NCBI GenBank assembly: GCA_035575515.1
Contig: DATLXU010000114.1
Location: 62,001 to 126,000, forward strand
Length of the DNA stretch: 64,000 nt
Origin: DATLXU01 sp035575515
GTDB taxonomy: Bacteria > Acidobacteriota > Blastocatellia > UBA7656
Direction of reading: 5' to 3'
Positions within the stretch are counted from its first letter, which is position 1, and each line of letters opens with the position of its first letter. Below are positions 54,008 to 61,585 of this stretch, one piece after another. The position numbers were made by a program, and so were the translations under genes. The notes below the pieces were generated by a model that was given only the letters and a program-made list of their open reading frames with translations, ran no database searches and was not told the DNA's origin.

Positions 54008-55546
54008 GTGGCTGACGCCGTTAAGCACGAACGGACACACAAAGTTGAACTCAAGCGCGACCTCACGCGGCTCGAAAGCTATGCGACAATTATCGGGATG
54101 CTCGTCGGCTCAGGCATCTTCGTCGTCACGGGACAATCGGCAACAGTCGCGGGACCATCGGTTCCGCTCGCTTATCTGGTGCTTGCGCCGGTCATACTCA
54201 CCACAGCCGTCGCCTATTCGGTCTATATGTCAACGCCGCTCGGCATGCGGCCCGGCGGCGCATACATTCACATATCGCGCACGATGCAGAGCTACTACGT
54301 AGGTTTCATCGCGCTATGGCTGAAGTGGCTCGCGTACATCGGCGCGCTCGTCATCCTTTCAATATCGTTCAGCCAGTACCTGAAATTCTTCTATCCGAAT
54401 ATGGACGCGTGGTTTGCCGAAGTCCTGCCGTTTGGCCAGGCGCTTGCGGCGAAGTTTCCGGCTGACCGAAGCCCGACTCTAGGCGAAGCAGTCATTGCGA
54501 GCGCGTCCCTGTTTTTCTTTTTCATCTTCAACCTGCTCGGCGTGAAGTTTTACGGCTGGCTGCAAACGGCGATGTTCATCGTGCTGTGCATCGCAATAGT
54601 AATTCTGGTCGTGCCGGGACTGTTTGCGATTGATTGGAACAACTTCTCGCCTCTGTTCCCTTACGGCTTCTGGTCTCATCCGACGCCGGAAGGTGATAAA
54701 GGATTTCTAGCTGCGCTGCCGTCGCTCTTTTTCGCTTATGCGGGGTTCGAGAGCCTCGCGCAGACTGCGGGCGAGACGAAAGAAGCGCGGAGGTCGCTCC
54801 CGCGCATCTTCATCAATGGCATACTGATTTCGATGGCGATATTTTTTCTGATGTCGTTGGTCGCATTCGGCACGGTGCCTTATCCAGAACTGGCTCAATC
54901 GAAGTACGCGATGTCGGACGCGGCGCATAAATTTTTGCCCGCGTGGGGCGGCGCGGTCGTGACCATAGGCGCGCTGATGGCTTTTACGACGAGCCTCAAC
55001 GCGACGCTTTACGTTCCGGCGCGGATACTCTACGTCTTCGGCGAAGACCGCATGGCCCCGCAGTGGTTCGCGCGCGTGTCGGAGCAGTTCCGAACTCCGT
55101 GGGTGAGCCTTGTCATCAACACTGGTATTGCGCTTGCGCTTTTATGGACGAAGCAATTCGGGTACGTTTTGAACATCGCGCTGGTAGCGATGTTTCTGCT
55201 TTACGGACTTCATAGCGCATCGCTCATCGCGCTTCCGTTCATCAGGCCCGCGCTTTATGCGAAGGCTCAGGTGCGAATTCGCCCTGCGTGGCTCGTCCTG
55301 CTTGGGTCAATCTCTTTCGCTTCGATGATGTACCTGGCGGTTGTGACGATAGGGCGCGACATCGCGCAGCGCGAGAGCCTGCCGCCTGCCGAGCGCGGTT
55401 TTACTATCTGGCAGTTGCTTCTTTTATGGACTGTGATAGGAACAGTTCTTTATCTGATCGCTCGATGGGAAGGCCGCCGCGAAGGGTTCGATTACAAACG
55501 CCAGCTTGTGCGCGAATGGCAGGATGATGAAACGGTCAGCGGCTGA
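54008..55546 (+). CDS. APC family amino acid permease
   Basis: An amino acid-polyamine-organocation transporter of 512 residues, from GTG 54008, which has AAGAGG upstream (a TTG start at 53990 is less likely). It has twelve or so membrane segments. The first helix carries the substrate-binding loop IIGMLVGSGIFVVTG, and PSLFFAYAGFESLAQTAGETKEARRSLPR is the family consensus in the middle. It imports amino acids, in keeping with the peptidase-rich setting. The substrate is unknown. Confidence 0.9.
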   Translation: MADAVKHERTHKVELKRDLTRLESYATIIGMLVGSGIFVVTGQSATVAGPSVPLAYLVLAPVILTTAVAYSVYMSTPLGMRPGGAYIHISRTMQSYYVGFIALWLKWLAYIGALVILSISFSQYLKFFYPNMDAWFAEVLPFGQALAAKFPADRSPTLGEAVIASASLFFFFIFNLLGVKFYGWLQTAMFIVLCIAIVILVVPGLFAIDWNNFSPLFPYGFWSHPTPEGDKGFLAALPSLFFAYAGFESLAQTAGETKEARRSLPRIFINGILISMAIFFLMSLVAFGTVPYPELAQSKYAMSDAAHKFLPAWGGAVVTIGALMAFTTSLNATLYVPARILYVFGEDRMAPQWFARVSEQFRTPWVSLVINTGIALALLWTKQFGYVLNIALVAMFLLYGLHSASLIALPFIRPALYAKAQVRIRPAWLVLLGSISFASMMYLAVVTIGRDIAQRESLPPAERGFTIWQLLLLWTVIGTVLYLIARWEGRREGFDYKRQLVREWQDDETVSG

Positions 55547-55566
55547 TTAATGAAAAGCGCAAGATT

Positions 55567-55971
55567 TCATTTGCGATTGAGGTCGCTGATTAACACAACG
55601 TCGTGCTGCCAACTGCCGCGAGTGACGGCCAGCATCTGACTGTCAAATGAATAGTTGAATAGGCAACAACAGACTAAGTCGGAAGGATTGAGCCAATGCT
55701 GCCTATCACCTGCATTCCTGAAACCGTAAGAAGCAATCTTGAACCTTACCGCAACCTTTTCTGCCGCAATGCCGGATTTGAACAGATGCGTCTTGATTGT
55801 CGGCCAATTCAGATTGTGATATTGTGAATCGCGTGGGCTTGCAAGCGATTGAATGGTGATAATCAACAGCCCACAATTATTCAAATTAATTATCCCGATG
55901 TTGCTTTTCCAAAGTGACCGGCAAAAAAGGTCAATACAAATTCGCGGCGGGCAATCGTCAAAGTGACGCAT
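55567..55971 (-). CDS. Uncertain 134-residue ORF
   Basis: An open frame of 134 codons with no recognised domain, fairly AT-rich for this window. The residue mix is Cys-, Asn- and aromatic-rich and has a hydrophobic core (GIINLNNCGLLIITIQSL), which would be unusual for a random frame but is also not like a known family. It may be a real small gene, a fragment or nothing. It fills the space between the permease gene and purH. Confidence 0.3.
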   Translation of the reverse strand: MRHFDDCPPRICIDLFCRSLWKSNIGIINLNNCGLLIITIQSLASPRDSQYHNLNWPTIKTHLFKSGIAAEKVAVRFKIASYGFRNAGDRQHWLNPSDLVCCCLFNYSFDSQMLAVTRGSWQHDVVLISDLNRK

Positions 55972-56009
55972 CTGCCCGCCATTTAATTTTATTGTGAAGA
56001 GAGGACAGC

Positions 56010-57590
56010 TTGAAAAAGATAACTCGCGCGCTCATCAGTGTATCCGACAAGACGGGCCTCGTTGAATTCGCCGCGCGGCTCGCGCGTCATTCGATTGAAA
56101 TTATCTCGACGGGCGGCACGGCTCGGATGTTGAGAGAGGCAGGTCTTGAAGTCCGCGACGTCGCGGACCTAACGGGCTTTCCTGAAATACTCGGAGGCCG
56201 CGTCAAGACTCTGCACCCGAAAGTTCACGGCGGGCTGCTCGCCATTCGCTCAAACGCCGAGCATCAGCGACAGGTGGAAGAGAACCATATCGAATACATT
56301 GATATGGTCGTCGTGAACCTCTACCCGTTCAGCGAAACCATCGCGCGCGAAGGCGTGAGCGTCGAAGAAGCAGTCGAGAACATAGACATCGGCGGTCCTT
56401 CGATGATTCGCTCTGCGGCGAAAAACTTCGAGGACGTTGTTGTTGTCGTTGATCCGGCTGATTACTCTGTCATCGCAGACGAGATGGATGCAAGCGAAGG
56501 TCGCGTGTCGCGGCTCACACGATTGAGGCTCGCGCGCCATGCGTTCGAGACGACTGCGAAGTATGACATGGCGATTTCGGAATTCTTAATCGGCTCGGTC
56601 GCGATGGATTCCGAAACGGAGGAGTTGCGAGTTGAAAAGCCGTCGTCGCTTCCGGCGCGGTTCACGTTGTTCGCAAAAAAAGAGATGGACCTGCGATACG
56701 GCGAGAACCCGCACCAGCGCGCAGCTCTTTACGTAAGCGAAGCAGCGGGACGCGGGCTGGCGCAAGCCGAAAAACTTCAAGGCAAGGAACTCTCTTTCAA
56801 CAATCTGATTGACCTCGACGCGGCGTGGTCGCTCGTTTCAGAGTTCAATGATACTGCCTGCGCGATAATTAAGCACACGAATCCATGCGGTGCGGCGATT
56901 GGCGCGAGCGTGCTCGAAGCGTTTGAGAAAGCGAAGGCGACCGACCCTGTATCAGCATTCGGCGGCATCATCGCTTTCAATCGAGCGGTCACGGCTGAAG
57001 CGTCTCGCGCGATTGCAGAAACTTTTTTTGAAGCTATCATCGCGCCCGATTACGAGCCGGGCGCGCTCGAAGCATTGGCATCAAAGAAGAACCTTCGCGT
57101 GATGCGGATTGACGCGAGCGAACAATCAAGCGCGCCGTTTGATTTGCGAATGATAAGCGGCGGACTGCTCGTGCAGGATCGTGATCGCGGAGTGCTCGAC
57201 GAAGCCGCGCTTCGCGTAGTGAGCGCGCGAGAGCCAAGCGAGGCCGAGATGCGCGCGTTGCGGTTTGCGTGGGTGATTGCAAAGCACGTTAAATCGAACG
57301 CGATTGTTTACGCGCGCGAGGGGCAATTAGTGGGAGTGGGCGCGGGGCAGATGAGCCGCGTTGATTCCGTAAAGATTGCAGCTATGAAAGCCTCGCTTCC
57401 GATTGCAGGATGCGTAATGGCTTCTGATGCGTTCTTCCCATTCCGCGATGGGATTGACGAAGCGGCGCGGCATCGTATAACGGCAGTGATTCAGCCGGGC
57501 GGATCGGTTCGCGACGAAGAGGTCATCGCGGCTGCGAACGAGCATAATCTTGCGATGGTGCTTACGGGGATGCGGCACTTCAAACATTGA
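56010..57590 (+). CDS. purH: Bifunctional AICAR formyltransferase/IMP cyclohydrolase
   Basis: A 526-residue PurH. The N-terminal MGS-like domain carries ALISVSDKTGLVEFA, STGGTARMLREAG and TEIxGGRVKTLHPKVHGG-like sequence. The C-terminal transformylase part shows DLRYGENPHQRAALY, INLIDLDAAWSLV-like sequence and IIKHTNPCGAA. It makes the last two steps of IMP synthesis. The start codon is TTG with GAGAGG upstream. It is followed 24 bases later by the H1-like gene, so they may be cotranscribed. Confidence 0.97.
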   Translation: MKKITRALISVSDKTGLVEFAARLARHSIEIISTGGTARMLREAGLEVRDVADLTGFPEILGGRVKTLHPKVHGGLLAIRSNAEHQRQVEENHIEYIDMVVVNLYPFSETIAREGVSVEEAVENIDIGGPSMIRSAAKNFEDVVVVVDPADYSVIADEMDASEGRVSRLTRLRLARHAFETTAKYDMAISEFLIGSVAMDSETEELRVEKPSSLPARFTLFAKKEMDLRYGENPHQRAALYVSEAAGRGLAQAEKLQGKELSFNNLIDLDAAWSLVSEFNDTACAIIKHTNPCGAAIGASVLEAFEKAKATDPVSAFGGIIAFNRAVTAEASRAIAETFFEAIIAPDYEPGALEALASKKNLRVMRIDASEQSSAPFDLRMISGGLLVQDRDRGVLDEAALRVVSAREPSEAEMRALRFAWVIAKHVKSNAIVYAREGQLVGVGAGQMSRVDSVKIAAMKASLPIAGCVMASDAFFPFRDGIDEAARHRITAVIQPGGSVRDEEVIAAANEHNLAMVLTGMRHFKH

Positions 57591-57614
57591 TTCGACGAAT
57601 AATGGAGAATCGAA

Positions 57615-57956
57615 ATGGCAAAAGGGAAAGACGACGTTGAGTACAGAGGCGAGACATCGGGCGCAGGACCGGGCGAGTTTGAGCTGGGCGCTGACACGGC
57701 GAGCGGTGGGGGAACGCAGGTGGGCGGAGCGCGTCGCGGCCATCGCGCATCCAGAGCTACGAAGAAGGCCGCAGCGAAAACTGGCAAAGCCCCGGCGAAA
57801 AAAGGCGGCACAAAGAAGGCTGGAGTTGCAAAACCAGCAGGGCCGCGCAAGATCGCAGCGCGAGGCACAAAGAAATCTCGCGATAAATCGGGCGGCGCAA
57901 AGAAGGCGACTGCCAAGCAAGCCTCGACGAAAGCGAGCGTCGCGCGAAAGCGATAG
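57615..57956 (+). CDS. Histone H1-like Lys/Ala-rich protein
   Basis: A 113-residue protein. The first 45 residues are polar and Gly-rich; the rest is Lys/Ala/Arg/Ser/Thr-rich with KKAAAKTGKAPAKKGGTKKA units like a histone H1 tail. GGAG lies before the ATG. It shares its tail type with the gene at 5323-5769. The last codons (ASTKASVARKR) are repeated at 58574-58611, on the far side of a toxin-antitoxin module. Confidence 0.65.
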   Translation: MAKGKDDVEYRGETSGAGPGEFELGADTASGGGTQVGGARRGHRASRATKKAAAKTGKAPAKKGGTKKAGVAKPAGPRKIAARGTKKSRDKSGGAKKATAKQASTKASVARKR

Positions 57957-57957
57957 C
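57920..57957 (+). repeat. Direct repeat, left copy (end of the H1-like gene)
   Basis: A 38-base direct repeat covering the last codons and stop of the H1-like gene. It matches 58574-58611 with one mismatch (G for T). The two copies bracket the YoeB toxin-antitoxin genes. Confidence 0.9.
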
Positions 57958-58112
57958 GCCTCTTGAGTATAGAAAAATTAACGCAGCTTTGTTTAGTCGC
58001 TGTGGGCGATACTCGTTAAAGCGCCTGCGGGCGAGCTTGTTGCAAGCACTGCCCGGCTGTGATAGATTCCTGGCAGAGATTGCGGTTTTGATTAGAGCAA
58101 GGAGCCGGCTCA

Positions 58113-58322
58113 ATGAGCATGACAGGGATTCAATACATATCCGATGAAAGCGGCAATACCGTTGGAGTGATCGTCCCGATTGATCTGTGGCGCGAGATCG
58201 AATCCGAAAGAGAAACAGCATACCTGCTAAAGAGCGAGAACATGAAGCGCCGCCTTTTAGAAGCAAAGGATCGTCAAGAAGGCGTCTCACTTGAGGAGGC
58301 CCGTGAGAAGCTTGGAATTTGA
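58113..58322 (+). CDS. Phd/YefM-type antitoxin
   Basis: A 69-residue protein with the pattern of Phd/YefM antitoxins: a short N-terminal DNA-binding part (IQYISDESGNTVGVIVPIDLW) and a C-terminal helix (LLEAKDRQEGVSLEEAREKLG) that wraps the toxin. AAGGAG lies nearby upstream. It overlaps the YoeB toxin gene by about 20 bases. In such modules the antitoxin also represses its own operon. Confidence 0.85.
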   Translation: MSMTGIQYISDESGNTVGVIVPIDLWREIESERETAYLLKSENMKRRLLEAKDRQEGVSLEEAREKLGI

Positions 58323-58560
58323 TGTCGCGGCGTTTGAAGATTTGGCATGGTGGGTTGAGAAAGACCGCAAGAAGGCGCTGCGGATTATCAAGCTAATAGT
58401 AGAGGTTCAGAAAGACCCCTTTCATGGAATCGGCAAGCCAGAGCCGCTAAAACATGAACTGGCCGGTTGCTGGTCGAGAAGGGTAGACGGCGAGCACCGT
58501 CTCGTTTATCAGGTAACGGAAAGCAAAATCAGAATTCTTGCCTGCAAGTATCATTATTGA
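58303..58560 (+). CDS. yoeB: YoeB family mRNA interferase toxin
   Basis: The GTG at 58303 gives an 85-residue Txe/YoeB toxin, the usual length; an in-frame TTG at 58291 is an alternative. The sequence matches YoeB: WWVEKDRKKALRIIKLI, then DPFHGIGKPEPLKHEL, WSRRVDGEHRLVYQV and CKYHY. The catalytic Arg and the C-terminal His-Tyr are present, so the toxin looks active. It cuts mRNA at the ribosome when freed from the antitoxin. The two genes form a complete type II module. Confidence 0.93.
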   Translation: MRSLEFDVAAFEDLAWWVEKDRKKALRIIKLIVEVQKDPFHGIGKPEPLKHELAGCWSRRVDGEHRLVYQVTESKIRILACKYHY

Positions 58561-58573
58561 TTATGAAGAAGCG

Positions 58574-58611
58574 AGCCTCGACGAAAGCGATCGTCGCGCG
58601 AAAGCGATAGC
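58574..58611 (+). repeat. Direct repeat, right copy
   Basis: The second copy of the 38-base repeat found at the end of the H1-like gene. It starts 14 bases after the toxin stop and is preceded by ATGAAGAAGCG in the same frame, so it reads as the end of a second H1-like tail. It may be the remnant left when the module inserted, or a duplicated gene end. Confidence 0.9.
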
Positions 58612-58755
58612 TGGACTTGGCGGTAACCGCTCCTGAACTGATGATTGAGATTGAAGCAATGGCGGTCGAGTAGCTCGCCCGTCAACGCCGTTCAGGGATT
58701 TCGTTCGAGAAGGCAAAAGATAAAGCGTGTGCAGAATCGCGCTTGCCTAGAACGC

Positions 58756-59079
58756 TCAATCGCGCGCGGTGCAATCGCGCAGCCAGTTCAAATAATCCGC
58801 AGAGCCGCGCTCGATGCGGTACGCGATGACTTCGGGCGTGGTGTACGAGTGAAGCTCTTTGACGCGCCGCTCAAGCTCATCATATCTTTCGCCAGTCGTT
58901 TTAATGACGAGCAATAATTCGCTATCGCGAGCAATTTTGCCTTCCCAGCGATAGATTGACTCAATACCTTCGATGATGTTCACGCATGCAGCCAGTCGCT
59001 CCGAGACAATCGCTTCGGCAATTCGCGCGGCTTCGCCCTTGTTCGGCGCGGTGACAAAGACAATCAATTCATCGCTCAT
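58756..59079 (-). CDS. cutA: CutA1 divalent-ion tolerance protein
   Basis: A 107-residue CutA1. The family patterns are VFVTAPNKGEAARIAEAIV, ERLAACVNIIEGIESIYRWEGKI and LHSYTTPEVIAYRIERGSADYLNWL. CutA forms trimers and binds copper; its exact role in metal tolerance is unsettled. It lies downstream of the alpha/beta hydrolase gene on the same strand, past a terminator-like hairpin. Confidence 0.95.
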   Translation of the reverse strand: MSDELIVFVTAPNKGEAARIAEAIVSERLAACVNIIEGIESIYRWEGKIARDSELLLVIKTTGERYDELERRVKELHSYTTPEVIAYRIERGSADYLNWLRDCTARD

Positions 59080-59119
59080 AACGAAACCATTTTAACAATC
59101 ACCCGCGCAGAAAGCGAAA

Positions 59120-59162
59120 AGGCAAAAGTCTGGGACGTGTGCTTCCGTCCCGGCTTTTGCCT
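59120..59162 (-). terminator. Hairpin after the alpha/beta hydrolase gene
   Basis: Nine-base arms AGGCAAAAG/CTTTTGCCT plus an inner GGGACG/CGTCCC stem around an 8-base loop. Read on the minus strand it is followed by a TTTTCG run, so it should end the hydrolase transcript. Confidence 0.6.
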
Positions 59163-59180
59163 CTTGCCTTTTGCCTTCTC

Positions 59181-60275
59181 TTATCGCGAGCCGCTGGTTG
59201 ACGCCGTTATAGGCCCGCTCATCTTTCTGTCGTCGGTAGCATCGCTTGTGGCTGCGATGAACCGTCGCACCCATTCGGTGAACAGGTAATTCTCTTCAAA
59301 GAATGGGAAGTGGCCGCTGTGGTCCATCACTACGAGCCTCGATGTGGGCAGCCCTTCGGCAAGCTCACTTGATTGCTCCAGCGGTGTTACAAGATCATAT
59401 CGCCCCGCGACGACTAGCACAGGCGCTTTGATTTGATTGAGCTGAGCGCGCACGTCAAAGCCTGATGGATCGTTTGAGAGCGCGATCTTTTTCACGAGCG
59501 CGTCAAAGTAAACCGTGTAAACGCCGCGATCAGATTCATAAGGAACCTGCTTGAAGAAATATTTCGGGTACAGCACGCTGTAGCGGCGGCGAACTCGCTC
59601 GCACGCGTTTGTCGCGCCCTGAACGCCTTCGTTTGCCTGATAGTTCGCTCGCTCTGTGGCCGTGAATGTTTTCACGATTCGCTTCTCGGCTTCGCTCGGG
59701 TTTTCAATCGAGGGTCCGGCGGCTACAAGTATCAGCCGCTTCACGTTCGCGGGATAGCGCAGCGCGTAGTTCATCGCGATAGTTGCGCCGAAGCTATGAC
59801 CAAAAAGCGTAACGCGATTCAATCCCAATGCCTGACGCAGCGCATCAATGTCGTCGGCCATCTCGCTGATAGTCGCGAAGTCATGCTTTGTGTTCGCGCT
59901 CAGCATGTCGGCGCGGCGGTCGAAGTAAACAATCTTCGCGTAGCGGCTCAGGTTCGATAGCATCGGGTGAAAGTATTCGTGCGGAAGTCCCGCGCCTCCG
60001 TGAACGACTATTACGACTTCGCTGCCGTTGCCTTCCGTTTCATAGAGCAGCTCAATCCCGTTCGATTTGAAAGTGCCGTAGCTGAGCCCCGGCGTCCACA
60101 CGTGGTGAAACGCAGGCGAGCGCGCCGGATCCTGCGGCAACGCCACGCTGCTTGTGCGTGTAGCCATCGTCAGGCAATCGAACTCGGCCTTCGTCGCCGC
60201 GTCCTGCGCGCGAGCGAAACTTGTTAATGTGAAGATGAAAATAGAGACGACAAAGATTCGAATGAAATGCTTCAT
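59181..60275 (-). CDS. Secreted alpha/beta hydrolase (prolyl iminopeptidase-like)
   Basis: A 364-residue exported hydrolase with signal peptide residues 1-23. The fold is clear: oxyanion HGGAGLPHEYFHPML, the nucleophile Ser161 in FGHSFGATIAM, an acid in VAGRYDLVTPLEQ and the catalytic His in DHSGHFPFFEE. It resembles proline iminopeptidase and related esterases. The final 25 residues are a Ser/Thr-rich tail. AAGGGG lies before the ATG at 60275. Confidence 0.87.
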   Translation of the reverse strand: MKHFIRIFVVSIFIFTLTSFARAQDAATKAEFDCLTMATRTSSVALPQDPARSPAFHHVWTPGLSYGTFKSNGIELLYETEGNGSEVVIVVHGGAGLPHEYFHPMLSNLSRYAKIVYFDRRADMLSANTKHDFATISEMADDIDALRQALGLNRVTLFGHSFGATIAMNYALRYPANVKRLILVAAGPSIENPSEAEKRIVKTFTATERANYQANEGVQGATNACERVRRRYSVLYPKYFFKQVPYESDRGVYTVYFDALVKKIALSNDPSGFDVRAQLNQIKAPVLVVAGRYDLVTPLEQSSELAEGLPTSRLVVMDHSGHFPFFEENYLFTEWVRRFIAATSDATDDRKMSGPITASTSGSR

Positions 60276-60368
60276 CACAAACCCCTTCGATTGGTTTCTG
60301 GTTGCTGGTTTATGGTTTCTGGTTGTAAAACCTGATAACGATAAACCAGAGACTAGAAACCGAATCTT

Positions 60369-60731
60369 CTATTTGCTTTCCGTTTTTTCTTCAGGGGCAG
60401 GTGATTCGGCGTCGAAGAATGCCTCGTAGATTTCTATGGCGCGCGGCAGGTCTCGCTCATCAACCATCACGACTACTTCCTGCGAGAAACTGCCCGGTAT
60501 GACAGCGAAGTTGCCTTCGACGAAAGCGCGTATCCCGTTTTGTACGAGAAGCTGACTGACCATCTCGGCTTCCGTCGCAGTCTTGAACGATTGAAGCGGA
60601 ACCGGCTCGCCTTCGCTCTTGTCGTGAACGCGATTATCCGGAGTCAACTCCGGCACTAATTCAACTTCGCAATCAGGGCAAACTTTTATGCCCTCTCGAT
60701 ACTCGGCCTCACAGTTTGGGCAGAATGGCAT
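60369..60731 (-). CDS. Zinc-ribbon DUF2007 protein
   Basis: A 120-residue protein with a N-terminal zinc ribbon (FCPNCEAEYREGIKVCPDCEVEL), then a DUF2007 domain (PLQSFKTATEAEMVSQLLVQNGIRAFVEG), a ferredoxin-like fold of unknown role. The start ATG at 60731 follows a non-ATG codon that an automatic caller might choose. It lies about 90 bases upstream of the alpha/beta hydrolase gene. Confidence 0.85.
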   Translation of the reverse strand: MPFCPNCEAEYREGIKVCPDCEVELVPELTPDNRVHDKSEGEPVPLQSFKTATEAEMVSQLLVQNGIRAFVEGNFAVIPGSFSQEVVVMVDERDLPRAIEIYEAFFDAESPAPEEKTESK

Positions 60732-60884
60732 CAATCCCTCGCTTGCGGGCCTCCGCGTCCTGTGGAGGCATGATTTTTTACAAATGACTCGTTCGTCATG
60801 ATATTCGCCCCGCCGCTCAAGCGCAATACTTTAATCGCCGTCTTCAGTTTCGCTCCTAGCATCGTCGTGATATTGTCACGACCT

Positions 60885-61559
60885 ATGAACGGCATTGATT
60901 GGTTTCCCCTTCTGTTATCGCTGCGCGTGGCGTTGATAGCGACGGCGATGGTCACAATGGTAGGCGTAGCTCTAGCCTGGCTGCTCGCGCGCTGTCGCTT
61001 TGTTGGTAAAGAGGCGCTTGATGCGCTTGTCACGTTGCCGCTCGTTTTGCCGCCAACGGTTTTGGGTTATTACCTGCTTGTGCTGCTTGGCCGGAACAGC
61101 GCGACAGGCCGCTTTGTAGAAAACGTATTGGGAGCGCAACTCGTCTTCACCTGGCAGGGCGCAGTCGTGGCCGCCGCGATGGGCGCGCTGCCGTTGGTTG
61201 TAAAGACGGCGCGCGCGGCTATCTCGACCGTGAGCGCAGAACTCGAAGACGCGGCGCGAACCTTCGGCAAGAGCGAATGGCAAATCTTCTGGCGCGTGAC
61301 GCTGCCGCTGGCATCGCGTGGGATAATTGCGGCGGCGATGCTTGCGTTTGCGCGTTCGCTCGGAGACTTCGGCGCGACGCTTATGGTCGCTGGCGACATA
61401 CCGGGCCGCACGCAGACGGCGGCGATAGCGATTTATGACGCCACGCAGGCCGGGCGAGATTCCTACGCGATGACAATGGTGATAATACTTTCTGTTGTTG
61501 CGTTCGCGCTGCTCTATGCGACTAACAAGCTCGTCGCGCGACCGGAAACGACGAAATAA
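60885..61559 (+). CDS. Molybdate ABC transporter permease (ModB-like)
   Basis: The ATG at 60885 gives 224 residues, the usual ModB length; the in-frame start at 60798 adds residues not seen in the family. Five membrane segments and the ABC-permease loop VSAELEDAARTFGKSEWQIFWRVTLP (the EAA motif) are seen, and TLPLVLPPTVLGYYLLVLLG fits ModB. ModB pairs with ModA and ModC to import molybdate or tungstate. Neither modA nor modC is adjacent, so this is an orphan permease here. Confidence 0.88.
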   Translation: MNGIDWFPLLLSLRVALIATAMVTMVGVALAWLLARCRFVGKEALDALVTLPLVLPPTVLGYYLLVLLGRNSATGRFVENVLGAQLVFTWQGAVVAAAMGALPLVVKTARAAISTVSAELEDAARTFGKSEWQIFWRVTLPLASRGIIAAAMLAFARSLGDFGATLMVAGDIPGRTQTAAIAIYDATQAGRDSYAMTMVIILSVVAFALLYATNKLVARPETTK

Positions 61560-61585
61560 TTTGTGATGCAGTGGTGACTTGAATC

